From: Anticarsia gemmatalis
Lineage: Eukaryota > Arthropoda > Insecta > Lepidoptera > Erebidae
Length of the DNA: 64,000 nt
Assembly: GCF_050436995.1 (NCBI RefSeq)
Contig: NC_134769.1
Coordinates: 3,472,001-3,536,000, forward strand
Direction of reading: 5' to 3'
Under the pieces are notes generated by a model. The model did no database searches. It had not been told where the DNA came from and saw only the letters and a program-made list of their open reading frames with translations. A program made the translations under genes and the position numbers. Shown one piece after another: positions 50,501 to 63,097 of this stretch (positions are counted from its first letter, which is position 1; each line of letters starts with the position of its first letter).

Positions 50501-50998
50501 TCTTTCTTGAATCACGTTTTTCATCCAACAAAATATAGATTCGTCTGTACATGCTGTTTGCTTTCGTATCTGTTACATAAACCAATATTTTATAAATCCA
50601 AACCGATGATATTTCACTGGTAAACCAGAAAAGACTGACTTGTTGATCGCAATCCCGAAACACCCTATAGTTTTGCTGTTTTTTATTTTGGGCCAAATAC
50701 TCTAATTTCACAGCGTTTTACAACTAATTGTTTGTCTACTTGTCAATTGAGACTTTTTTGGTAATTGACAAATTTTGCTACAATAGAATAAACACACGTC
50801 GCAAAAAACTACCGTTCTAAGTCTGCAATTATTTAGTTAGAAACATATAAATTAATCTACATTAGATAAGCGACGTCCAAGCACTTAACGTTTATCTGAA
50901 CTCGACACTACTCTGTAATCTTGTGCATCAATGCACAGATAAGAATCACTTCTAGCGATAGACTTATTGATTTTCCAGTAGCTTATCTGTCTTATATC

Positions 50999-51470
50999 TA
51001 GACCAGTGGACCCGCGCGGCTTCACTTGCGTCTAACTCTGGAATAATAAATTGACTTTCAACTACCAATTCTAACTCGTAGAGAGCGTTTGCAATGTAAG
51101 CGCCAAAAGATGTGTTTAGGAATGTTTTAGGAATTCGCATTAGAAATCTTTAAATTATCAGTGGTACCCTCATTAATTAAATTTTCCCTCATTAATGTGT
51201 TTATGTGATGACCTGGATGCGTTCCTGGATGGCTGGCCAGACGGAACAATCGACCGAGGGGACTGGAAACTCAGGGGAGAGGCCTTTGCTCAGCAATGGG
51301 ACATAGAAACAGGCTAAATTAAAAAAAAAAAAGATTTTTATACGTATAAACCTTCCTCTCGAATCACCCTATCTATTAAAAAATCCTTTGCGTAGTCCTG
51401 AAGATCTAAGCATACATACATACAGACATAGGGACAGACGCGGATAGCGACTTTGCTTTATACTATGTTG
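50999..51470 (-). mobile_element. Diverged Helitron-like element interrupted by a LINE fragment
   Basis: Left part (51000-51045) has the GGACCCGCGCGGCTTCACTTGCGTC end. Right part (around 51340-51470) has the CTATCTATTAAAAAATCC .. AGCGACTTTGCTTTATACTATGT end. The LINE piece 51207-51331 sits between. Confidence 0.5.
51207..51331 (+). mobile_element. 5'-truncated RTE-like LINE 3' end (36 codons)
   Basis: An open frame DDLDAFLDGWPDGTIDRGDW, then KLRGEAFAQQWDIETG and TAA (51315-51317), followed by an A-rich tail. The DDLDAF ... W ... GEAFAQQWD pattern is the C-terminus of RTE-clade reverse transcriptase proteins as I know them. Dead fragment. Confidence 0.75.
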
Positions 51471-52370
51471 TGATGTATGCGTCTAACTTCAGTTTGCAAA
51501 CTCCCCATGGAAGTGGAATATAACATGGTAACTTTAATCCGTTTTTCAATTGAAATGTGGCTAGTGAGCTCTCGAAGTTGCTTTATCAAACCGACAACAT
51601 TTGAATAGGTAGCGTATTTGTTTTTGAAATGTGAAATATAAAGTTTTTATTAGTGTCTATTTGTAATCCGTGACTCCAGCCTCATAGAAAGATTTCCCGA
51701 GATAATGAAACGAATTTTAAGTAAAAATGTATATTTAGTTTTAATAGTATACGTCAATTTGATTGTCACTATTGAGTACATTGCTGCTTTGCCGTAACAA
51801 GTAAATTACTATAATCTAAGGGAGAAAACAATGTAAAGCAGTGGTTTTAAAAAAGTTGTTAACTGAGACACATTACACCTCCTGTTCAGTCTAGATTTGG
51901 AGGAGGTTACTTGCTGCGCGCCTGTTATGTAACAGAAAAAGAAACTTTTCTATGTTCATTCCTCCAAATAAGTTACTTTGTTAACACGAGGGTAAGATAT
52001 TTCTTACGAAAATATAGTAATAACTAAGTATAAATGCCCAATGGCAATTTAATCAATACCTTTATGTAATGTAATGGCGCCTTAGGGCGTGGTGTTTGCA
52101 AACTCCATTTTATTGTAATACGATTTATTGGTTTCTATTAGGGACTATTTTCTTCAGTGATTTCTTTATTAAAGTAGAATACCTCGTAGTATCTTTTTCT
52201 GATATGTAATTGGTTAAGAGGAAATGTACAGAAATAATTTTGTTTTTATGTGTTATCGATAATAGAGTTGTATTGTTTTACAACTTATTTCAATATAACC
52301 ATATAAATAAATATAAAATCATGCCGAATCCTCATCATAATTTGTTCACAACATAAAGCCGATGAATATA

Positions 52371-52491
52371 CTAGGAGACAAATGTCCGGCGACACGTGTT
52401 GCTAGAAATTTTGTCGGACGTCGGTCGACTTGCTACAATTCGTTAGTCGCTACTTCTTCGCTTGACATGTCGTGCGACATTTGTCCCCTAG
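52371..52491. mobile_element. 121-bp MITE with CTAGGRGACAAATGTC termini
   Basis: CTAGGAGACAAATGTC at 52371-52386 faces GCGACATTTGTCCCCTAG ending at 52491. One mismatch in the outer 14 bp, then weaker symmetry (CGACACGT/ACATGTCG). No coding capacity. Confidence 0.7.
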
Positions 52492-54784
52492 ACACAGGGT
52501 TATACTATATACTAATAACCTCGCTCTGCTATACAGCTAACATCATAAGCAACATTTTGGCCTCTACAAGTATGTTAAAACATATAAAAAAAGCAGTTAA
52601 CAATATATATATCTAACTTGTACTTGTCAGAGTCTCTCCTTCTCGGTCCTTCAATATTAAGTAACATGTCACGTATATAATACCGTTACGCATATAATGA
52701 TAAACATCGGGGTCGGAAACACCGGATGTAACCATCGACTAGCTATCTATTTTTGCGCAAAGCTGAGGGCATAGACAAAACTTGATAGCATAATGAACAT
52801 TGCATTAGCGAATTTAGAAAACGAAAAGAAAAATATAATGCAAAAAAATACAAACGTCGCAAACTCGAAACAAACAATAATGATGTCTCCTTTTTACTCT
52901 TTATGTATGCTCAATGAGTAACTTTAGGACTCCGCTTTTCCTCTGTCTGTCTGTCTCATAAAACAAACGGGTTTTTTAAAATCACAAACCTAATAAAATA
53001 ATAACATAATGAATATTCAAAACAGCTGTCTATGAGACGCAATAATATTTTATCAATACAAGAACCGAGCTTACAACTAAATAAATCCTTCCATGTAACT
53101 TTTTCCAAGCTCAAAGTTGCCCTACGTGCGTTACAAATATCGACAGTTAATAAATATAGCAGCTAACTTTGTAATCACTTAAGGAATCGGATATCAAGTT
53201 CAGTAAACTTGGTAAACGAAAGTGATACCTTTCCTTAAGTAGATTTGCAGGAAAGTATTCTGTTTTTGCCGAGGAAGGTGGAAGAATGTGTGAAGTTGTC
53301 TCGGAAATGTTGTTAAGATACTGGATAAGATAAGACTAGCTTGTCAAGTATTGCACAGGGTTCTTTCCCGTATATAAACCATAGATCAATAACTTCACAA
53401 TGATATTAATGAGATAAACTTTGTAGTATCATCTAGATTCGAAAAAGAAACAACTTTCTCAATATTTTCTTCATGATTAACAAAAACTGTTGTTTCTTCT
53501 AGAACCATATTAGAAGATGAGCCCATAAGATTTTGAAATCAAAGCGATGAATATTTGTACTTTGCCTCAAAGCATCCCCAATGTTCCACCTAATATTTGT
53601 CCCTCACAAACAATATGTATCTCAACAACCTTTTATCTATAAAAATAACCAGCAAATTGACACCTTCGATGATCAGTGTGACATGGCGCTAAAAGCATTG
53701 AGATGAAAGATCAAGTGGTCTAAAAGGATCATCTTTTAAAAGCCGACGAAATAGATAATCATATAATACGATATAGACTATAGTAAGTATAGTCATGGTC
53801 CTTATCTGTAACTTTAGTTAGAACAACATTTTTTGTTGCAACGGTTTGCAAATAAAGAGATAAAGTCTTATCGTGATGTACAAAAATATATTTGTTTAGT
53901 GGACAGTTTTATCAGTTCTGATGCAGCCTTTTGCAGCTTTGGTGTTTGTTATATCATGCCTTTGTTTCAAGGTCAGAGATAAATTTAACAACTGTGTTAT
54001 GTTGGCATTATGTAAGGCTAATAAAATACTATATTATGCACATTGTTACACTGCATTTAAAGTTGAAATTAGTAAAAGTGGTATTGGTTATGATATTCCG
54101 AAATTTGAAAAAGTGATCAAGCTGCTAGTTGCTGAAAAAGTAGCCCAAAAAGTTAAAATGGGGTGAGAGAAAGAATTGTATAAGTAAGGGATGATATAAA
54201 AAGATGTAAGTAAATGAATTCTGTAACAACAGATTAAGAAAATTATCCAGTAGAAAAAAATATTCCAATAAACTGACAAGAGCGATTGATCTAATATACA
54301 TTCTTTAGGGCCTTGTAAACCTTGAACAAACTTACCTTTAGCTCGTATTTAAACTTAACATATTTAAAAAGCACTAAAAACAAATACTAGCTCAAAAAAC
54401 TAGGTTACAATCGATTAAATTCTAAAAATAGAAATTCTCCATCAACTTTACATTGAATTAATAAACGTTTTCAGTCTGAATAATGCATGAATGCAGCCGT
54501 CATTTTCACATTAACATAGGTAAGTAAACATACACACGTGATCGATAAAAACATTACGGAAAATGTACTGTTTGTTGACTTACAAAATTGCTTTCCGACA
54601 TCTCGTATACAAAGTATTGTATGGCATGTAATCGGCTCTCTTAGAAATGTGTTACTTTGGTCTTTACATTTGGATTGTTGACTAAAGATACGAAAGTGTT
54701 CTAATCCTTCTGGGGTTAAAATTTCATACAAAATCGTTTCTTAGTACCTTATTTCTCTTATCTTGTTCTAAAATCATATTTTTA

Positions 54785-54835
54785 TAGCCCATTACTGTCC
54801 CACTGCTGGGCAAGGGTCTACTCCCAATCGAGGGA
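54785..54835 (-). mobile_element. SINE 3'-end fragment
   Basis: TGTCCCACTGCTGGGCAAGG block of the 27856-28157 family. Confidence 0.5.
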
Positions 54836-55467
54836 GGAAGAAAATTATATGCAACACATATTTTAAGAATCAGGTACAAGGACCCGTACCCTTTCTATTT
54901 AACTGCTATGACTGTTTGCTGTTAATTCGGTGGAGCGGAATCAATTATGAGCTTTGACAGTTTTAGGTTAATAGTCAGACTTGGATGCTTTTACAGGTTG
55001 GGATTGACTCAAATACAAACAGACACAGCAATCTTATCACGTATTTCCTACGTAGGAATATCTATCTAATCCACACATATTGCTTCAACTCTCTGATTTT
55101 GAAGTTTGTAAAGGTTTAAGTTAACAGACGTATAAAACTGATTAAAAATACTTTTAGGTATCCAAAAATAGAGAAAATGTTACGCCGCTCCCAAAAAAAC
55201 AGTAAAACAAATAGAAAAGCTCAAACAATAAATCAGAAGACCACAAACATTAGCGGAAGTGTTAGCAATATAAACAGTTAAAGGAAAGGTACTTGAGATC
55301 AATCGATGTGGTTTAATTAACCGTGAAGATCTATTGCACTTGGTTACGCTGCGTGCGGCCGGTAGATGGCTTGAGATGTTGAAGAAACGTTATTTAATGT
55401 GGTCAAGTAGCCTGGCCACATAAATATAGGATTTATATTTAAACCCGCATGTGGATTCGGAGTAAAT

Positions 55468-55577
55468 TTTTTTTTATCTCTTTACTGTTCCACTGCAGGG
55501 CAAGGGTCGTCTCCTAAATGTGGGATGGGTTAGACCTCGAGTCCACCATGCTGACCAAGTGTGGGTTGGGGACTTCA
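55468..55577 (-). mobile_element. SINE 3'-end fragment
   Basis: CCACTGCAGGGCAAGGGTCG through CAAGTGTGGGTTGGGGACTT, parallel to 27875-27955. Confidence 0.6.
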
Positions 55578-56104
55578 AAAAATAAAGATAGATGATTAAT
55601 GCAACTGACGTTAAACTAGGTGTCGAAGGTTGGCAATATATGTAGAACTCTAATAAGGGCCAAGTGACAGTAAATGTATGAAAAGATCTGTCAATATTCT
55701 ACAGGTTGAGCTAACCGATACTTATCCAGCAATTGTATTACCAGGCATTATCTTTGTATAGCTCCTTTCGTAATTTGTATTTCTGAAGTAATCCTCGCCC
55801 TTTTTTTGTTCGAAATACAACTATAGTCGATGAAAGGAATGAAAAAAATGTAAAGGAAAAAATTTACGAAGGTAGGGAGAGAAAGATTAAAGCTACCTGC
55901 AATAAAGAAAACACTATAAATAAACCTGCCCTTATTATTGTAGTCGTTTGTGTAAATAACATCCCTAATTAATATTTATTATCGCGTGTTAAATCTGTAT
56001 GGGAAGTGATTCCCCTTTGTTTTAACAGATGAGTCGCTCTGATAACTTGCTCTTGACATTGAGGGTTTCGGTTCAAGGAATAAGTCAAATGTGTTTATAT
56101 TTTG

Positions 56105-56470
56105 ATGATATTGTTATTTCTTGAGGGCAAACAAAGTCTCCACACCTCTTTTATTCGGGAAGAAACCCTCGCCCAGCAGAACAGAGACTTCTGAGTACCT
56201 AACTATCAGACAGTTCATAGCCAGTTGTGCTCACCGGTCGGTAAACGATCTGTGGGTTAAGCAACCATTGCCGCGGTCATTCTATAGATGGGTGACCGCA
56301 AAGTGGTATTAGAACTGAGCGTCTCCGTGCTTCGGAGGGCACGTAAAAATTCGGTCCCGGTTGTTGTCAATTAAGATAACAGTCGTTAAGCCATGCCAAA
56401 GGCCTTTCGGGCGGCTTGAACAACTTCGACACTAGGTTGACCATTAACCATACGATGATCAGACAGTTTC
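56105..56470 (+). mobile_element. SINE with 5S-rRNA-like head
   Basis: The segment 56242-56299 reads ACGATCTGTGGGTTAAGCAA .. AGATGGGTGACCGC, resembling 5S rRNA's internal promoter region (GTTAAGCAAC .. GGATGGGTGACCGC). The body (CGTCTCCGTGCTTCGGAGGG, GTTGTCAATTAAGATAACAG) matches 7120-7395 in reverse. Not an intact 5S gene: most of the 120 nt is unrelated. Confidence 0.7.
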
Positions 56471-58196
56471 GATGAAATTTTGGCAGTTGTGTTTTTTGCC
56501 GTCACTTTATATACAAGGTAGGTTTTCCGACTCTCATTTCTAAACTGCGAAACTGGCCCTCAGTTCCTATAAAAACATTCCTTCGTCCGCTCAAAAGTAA
56601 CAAGGAAGTAAATCAACTAACTTTTCTTAACAGTGCACAGTTACAGTAAACCCCAGACAATGCCTAGTTACCATATACCGATTCTTCAACAGCCAGTGAA
56701 AACGACATTCACAAATGCTAAGACGTGACCGTACCGATGTATTATACAAATTCTAACGAGGAAACCACTTAACATGCTTTTAACAGGCCTTACAAATATG
56801 ACGACATTTTGTTTGGCCCCCATTGACCACATGTTACGAGATACGGAAAATTGGCAACAGGTCATTGACCTATGCGAGATATTTCAGTTCGTGTTTGTTT
56901 TACTTTGATGTCAGTCAAACAATTTTGAATTATTCTTGTGCCAAATATTCTGAACGTTTGCCAGAGAGGATGTTGTAATCTTGATCGTAATTCGCAAGTC
57001 AACGGTCGGAGAAGAGTTAAAATACTTTTATTTTCCTAGAAGACATTAATTATAATGCACTATCACAATAACATAGAAAGGTTCTAGCAGTATCGTTAAA
57101 GATGAACTAAATTACCCAAAACTTTTCCCATTTGCAATGTACGCCAATTTTTGTAATGGTCCTTGATCATTGCCTTGCGGCACGCCAAAATGATCTGATA
57201 TAGGCCTAATGAAACAAATCAAATCAAATTGCTTAATGTGCTGTGATTGGCTAGTTTGCATGCTCTTGCACAATTAATAGTCATTCTAATGGCCTTATGA
57301 CCTCAAAATTGTTCTTTTTTCGGAACAATTGGAATGACATAACGAATAAAATGACTCTGTGGTTTCTGAACAAGAATAATTTCCAACAAATTAGTATGTA
57401 ACAAGCAGCCAGGGCATTATTTAATTACAATTGCTGCTATTTCAAGATAAAATTTGTCAACAATCCAAGGGCTTCTCATGCCAGAAAAATATGTTTACAA
57501 TTACTCACTTAAACCTACCTCAATACAAACGAAAGTGCCTCTCAAATTATACCGAAAGGAAATTCCGGAAATCTTTAGCTTTGAGCACGCAATACTTGGA
57601 AAATCCACATATTTACGACCGAACAGCCGAGCAAATAATTTTCGTACGAATTATAATTAACGTTACAATTTCAAAGAAAGCTAATAAACAATTTCTTCGA
57701 AAGATTGTAATCCTTTAACCGCGAGTTTTAAATAAGGCACGGACTTTAACGCATGCGTAAATCAATCTTTATGACCCTTTGTATGGGAAGTAGGGGAGGA
57801 TCCCCTATGGCATGGCAAGAATAGATTGCTTGAAGTTGTAGAATGAAGAAATCCCACAGAAAATACTAAGGAAATTTCGACTTTATTTTTTTAGTGATAG
57901 AGGTGGTGTTCCTATCAATGATGATGTCGGAAACTGTCTTGCATATAGAAAATGAAATGTACCGGACGTTGACGCCGTTAATGTTGCTAACTGTACTAGT
58001 GCTTTCGTTTTGAATATTTACATGTTAATTAAACAGATACTTGAAACGGTAAAACGACGGGAACGTTACGTTTTATACCGCTGGTTAATGTCAAGGGACT
58101 TATTATGCGACCCTTTTTCACTCAAGGTTAGTGAAATGTACTTAGTAGGTATTTATTTTTGAAGAACAAAATACATACATACATTTTTTTGTTTAG

Positions 58197-58330
58197 AAAA
58201 AGACAACTCCCGCACTAAGAATTGCTCTTGTGTCGCAGGACTTTTACAAACATACAAACAACGGACACCAAGTACAAGTAGACCCGAAACAACTATTTAT
58301 TTTACTAACTAGATCGCACAAATAATGTCA
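58197..58330 (-). mobile_element. SINE 3' part (46072 family)
   Basis: ACTTTTACAAACATACAAAC and GACCCGAAACAACTATTT blocks in the order of 62743-62948. The tRNA-like head is lost. Confidence 0.6.
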
Positions 58331-59436
58331 TACATACAAAATATCACACCATTTCCTACCGCTGGTCCTGTATGTGACAAGATGTATGGATGTGAACGAG
58401 GCAAGGGAAGTTTGTAAGGATCATTCCAAGTGCTCTTATTTAGTTTCTACCTAGTTCCCTTCCCCTGTGTGAAAATGGCGAAGAACATAATATTTAGCAA
58501 ACTCAAGCGAAGCCCAGCAGCAAATTGCTAATGGAGTTTAATAAACTGTAACAGATTTTATTAATATCTTTAATACTTCGCCCCTTTTAAAATACGATAG
58601 GGGTGACGAACAATACCAAGAAGTGTTTCTAAAGTAGCAAAATTTTATAATAGGTACCTAGTTCCATAATAGTCAAGAAATCTATTGTTATTTGGATTTA
58701 ATTAGTGCTTCATTGTTCTTTTTCTTTCCCGCGACCTTTTATTAGGGTTCTAAAGATTAAAAATTGAATTTAATTACCGAGGCTTCGCAGTCTGTCTGAC
58801 ACAGTTTGTCAGGGACCCAAATAGCTAGACAATTGAAATTTTGACATTTGATGTCATCTACTGCGGATGAAATTTCAAAAACAATATTTCAAACGGAATA
58901 AAAGAAATATTTAAGGGGGCTCCGATACAACAGTAGTGCTTTTGTGCTGTTTTTTAAACAACTCTAGAACATGATTATTCACATAGAATACATAATGTTT
59001 TCTGTTTTCTATGATTCTTTTCAATTTACTGTCCTTAATCTGGTGTTATGTTGTGTGTGTCTATAATAGTTAAATATAGTTATCTACTAACATATTTCAC
59101 AGACACAATGTGGCAATCCAAGGCCGCTTCAGCCGGTGTTTACTCATTGTGACTGTAATAAAAATGTGGACAAACATTATTATTAAAAGTACTTGAGTAT
59201 TCATACTCAGCCATTTTGAAATAGCACTTGATATTTCTTTAGTAAGATAACTTCATGATTAAACGATGAATAATGTACTTGTTTTTTTGTATATTTGTAA
59301 GTTTGCAGAATCTAGTAACATGCCTGGTATATGGCAATATGCTCGCCCCTTATAACATAGGACTAACATCGTTAATGGCGAAACGCGGGTGTTTTTCGTA
59401 CATCTCTGCCTACACTTTCGTGTGTAACAAACGTAA

Positions 59437-59694
59437 TCCATACTAATATTATAAATGCGAAAGTAACTCTGTCTGTCTGTCTGCTACTCAATCACGCCTT
59501 AACTACTGAACCAATTTGCATGAAATTTGGTATGGAGATACTTTGATACCCGAGAAAGGACATAGGCTATATAGGTATATCATCACGCTACGACCAAAAG
59601 GAGCAGAGTACCAGTAAAAAATGTTACAAAAACGGGGAAAAATTTCACCCATTCTCTCTTATTGGACGCAAGCGAAGTTGCGCGGGTCAGCTAG
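59437..59694 (+). mobile_element. Helitron-like non-autonomous element, 258 bp
   Basis: A|TCCATACTAATATT..., with GTCT repeats, ending GACGCAAGCGAAGTTGCGCGGGTCAGCTAG|T. It carries the 5' module of 30156-30363 with the 3' module of 61189-61459. Confidence 0.88.
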
Positions 59695-60227
59695 TATTAT
59701 ATATGTACTCGTATGTCTGTATCATATGATAGTTGAAATCGAATAAATACTAAGTAAAATAATAGCAAAACCAAATGAAATATTAATAAAGGTCAAAGGG
59801 ACTTTTCATATAACTTATGCGCATACGCACTTTCTAACATTTATAACCTGACCAAAATAAAACAACATTTCATTGCCCTTGAATTTCTTATCAATGCTAT
59901 AATTGAATTTGATCGTGTAAAACATTTTACTACTGTTTCTATACATTGAATCAGTCCATTGTTCTTTCGTAGTGGAATGAATACACATATTTGCTTTGAT
60001 TTCAATCGATACAATGTTCATGTTTGTGAAATTACAATCGATTGCTGTCATGTGATTTCGATATTTGTCGGTAAAAACAATAAACTTCTATGTTGGTAGT
60101 AAACAAAGTAAGATTTGTCGAACTATCAACATTTTTTTCAACGAGGTTTATCAAAGCCTCGACCATCTTTTGAAAAAACGTCTCGTGTGAAATGTCAAAC
60201 ATATGAACATTAATACATTTATACATT

Positions 60228-60290
60228 GTTTGTATGTTTGTAAATCCCCGCGTCACAAGAGCATTCTTAGTGCGGGAGTTGTCTTGTCTT
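60228..60290 (+). mobile_element. SINE 3'-end fragment (46072 family)
   Basis: TTTGTATGTTTGTAAATCCCCGCGTCACAAGAGCATTCTTAGTGCGGGAGTTGTCTT-type tail. Confidence 0.55.
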
Positions 60291-61188
60291 TAAAACACTA
60301 TAGTAATTACCTATTTTGTTACTACGCACTGCAGACCTAGCTGTCTTGCTTTCCTTCGTGACTTCTTCAGATTTTAAGTACTTATGTAGTTTATTATCGA
60401 TACGAGACAGGAACACTAGACCGTGATATTTTTTTTAGCTGCTGATTACGTTACTTCGGAATACAATTATTTTTCGAAATATTTAGTAAGGTACCAATGA
60501 ATATGTCCAAAGCAACGTGTTGAATAAGGCAATGATGAATTGATCAAGTAGCTCGTCCATTATACAGCAGTTCGTTCATAATTAAACGTGGAACACCAAA
60601 TACAAATGACAAAGAAATACGATAGGGTCAATGTCAAGCTTTCATTAATGCGTTAAAGTAACTAGGGGAAGCAATTATAAATTAAAATAAAGTAAAACTC
60701 TGGGACCCCCATAAAATAATTAACTTCATCACCATACTAATTTCTTATGTCCTGTTAATTGATTTATTCGTTAATGGCATGTTAAATCCTATTATACTAA
60801 GGGGCATTCATTGTAAGCTCTAGATCGGAAATCCTGCTCCCTCTAATATATTTTACTGTGGGTTAGAGCGAGACATCCTAGGATTGCCTAGGAATGTTGA
60901 AAATAGCGTAACTGGTCGTTTTAATTCTAGCTAGACAGACTGCCAGACATTGTAATAGTCTAGGTTGTCATTGAAACGTCAGATTAGCATTTTAGTTAGG
61001 GTTTTAAATTCTTTCATGCAATTTTATGTAGCGACTCTTTTCTGAAATGGTGTTGTACTAATATAGCCAGCCCTTTTATTAAAAAATGGCTTGATATAGG
61101 AATCTTGTTTGGAATTAAAGGTAGACCTTCTTTATGCTGTCCCTTTGACGATGGTGCCAAGGGTCACTTATAAGGTAATTATTTACAA

Positions 61189-61459
61189 CTAGCTGACCCG
61201 CGCAACTTCGCTTGCGTCACCTAAGAGAATGGGTAAAAATTTTCCCCGTTTTTGTAACATTTTTCGTTGCTACTCCGCTCCTAATGACCGTAGCGTGATG
61301 TTATATAGCCTATAGCCTTCCTCGATAAATGGGCGGCTATCTAACACTGAAAGAATTTTTCAAATCGGACCAGTAGTTCCTGAGATTAGCGCGTTCAAAC
61401 AAACAAACAAACAAACAAACAAACAAACAAACTCTTCAGCTTTATTATATTAGTATAGA
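61189..61459 (-). mobile_element. Helitron-like non-autonomous element, 271 bp
   Basis: On the minus strand A|TCTATACTAATATAATAAAG, a GTTT microsatellite (61398-61434), then the hairpin CGCAAGCGAAGTTGCG and GGGTCAGCTAG|T. Both ends intact. The 5' TC, 3' CTAG, subterminal hairpin and A/T insertion are the Helitron hallmarks. Confidence 0.88.
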
Positions 61460-62742
61460 TTCCTAAGAAGTACGAGTATGTAGTTGCTAGGCTGAAACAG
61501 AAAACTGCAAAAGCGTAATAATTAATACGCATTTTTAAGAATCCCACACTGAATGCTCTAAAATTAAAGATCTTAACTAAATTAACCTTGAATTAAAATA
61601 GTTGTTACGCTACCTACCTATTGGTTTTTGTAATTTTAGAAATACATCAGTGGTAAAGAATACTATTTGACAACCATGAAGCATTATTTTTCGTTGACAA
61701 CCTTAGCTAATGTATTACTAAAGATATTTCGCTGTCGAAGAAACGTGTTATGTCACTGATTTGGAAAAAGATTAGGTACTTATAGAGTACTAATAACTTG
61801 GAATATTAGGGCACATCAATCTGGTGTAATCTGAAACCACTACAAAATAAGTGCAAGACTATCTGTAATGGATTTCATATAATAAGAAAGTATGGAGTAA
61901 TGAAATTTTCATTGTGTCTGTCAAACTCACCATCACGTTTTTTACAAAATTAAACCTCCTCCTTTTCCAAAGTCGGTTAAAAAAGACAAGTTCCAATGTT
62001 GTTAGCTTACTAACGGTAGCTGTCGATCACGAGTTCCCCGATTCAATTTCCGGATCGAGCAATCTGTTTACGGGGCTTCCTACTCGGAAATTTGGAGTAG
62101 CAGCAGGCTGCTCTTTGCTCTCTTCGGGAAGTCTAAATATTTGGCTTGCCCCTTTTAACATAGGATAATAAAGATAACTGGTTGAATCTTGACAACACCT
62201 ATGTCGAACATTGCAGAGAATTTCTTAATACCTAGTTCATGGTTCTTAAAATCGGGGAACTTTAATGTTCATTAATCTAGTTAAAGGAAGTAGTTAGTTG
62301 TTAAAGGAGTAAGTTGTGTGCTTCTTATCCTTGGATGGATCACTTCGTATTGCATTTCGGCTACGTTTATGACCCGGTTGCTGTAAATGAATTACTCTTT
62401 ACGTGTCCTTTAAAATTAACTTTTTAATATCATAAAATTTCGTGAGCGACTAAGGTAGTCGACTGACTGTAAATAATTAGACACTGTCAATGTCCACTGT
62501 TGTAAAATAGATAGGTATTGTAATGATACAAGCCGGTTTAAATAACAATGGTACGTGCAGGTCAAGGGGTAATAGGATTGCGGGTTGAGGCGACCATTCT
62601 TTAATCGCACAATGTCCATTACATCATGGATGAAATAATACCTCATTGGACGTTACATTATGTCAATATTATACAAATGTCTGACATAAATAGAATTTAT
62701 TATGTACTCTGTTCATGATAGGTACAAAGAATAAGTATCGCA

Positions 62743-62948
62743 CTATTTTCTTTTTTTTTTAAACTACTCCCAGTTTAAGAATTGTTCGTGTCGCGGGGAC
62801 TTTTACAAACATACAAACAACGAACACAAAGTACAACAAGACCCGAAACAATTATTTGTGGACCGCACAAAAAATGTCCCGTGTGGGAATCGAACCCACG
62901 ACTTCCCGACGTAATGGTAGCGGCGTGGCGACCTTAACCAATGCGGAC
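62743..62948 (-). mobile_element. tRNA-derived SINE (46072 family), damaged A box
   Basis: B box GGTTCGATTCC at 62886-62896 and the same body and tail as 46072-46280. The head reads GTCCGCATTGG where the relative has GTGGCGCAGTGG, so the A box has lost bases. Confidence 0.8.
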
Positions 62949-63007
62949 TTTAACTCAATCGATAGTCCCAAATCAACAGTTTCTAGTCTGTACAAATATT
63001 TTCTTTC

Positions 63008-63097
63008 ATCTGGGATCTGAAGTCTGAACCCACAACCAACTCAGTGTAGGTATAACAGAAGCCCGGTGACACGGTAACCACTGCGCTACAGGCGTGG
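63008..63097 (-). mobile_element. tRNA-like SINE head, another type
   Basis: Minus strand TGTAGCGCAGTGGTTACC .. GTGGGTTCAGACTTC: good A box, imperfect B box. Body unlike the other SINEs here. Confidence 0.5.

Noticed and set aside
56242..56299. 5S rRNA gene
   Set aside because: Only the internal promoter part resembles 5S; the rest is SINE body.
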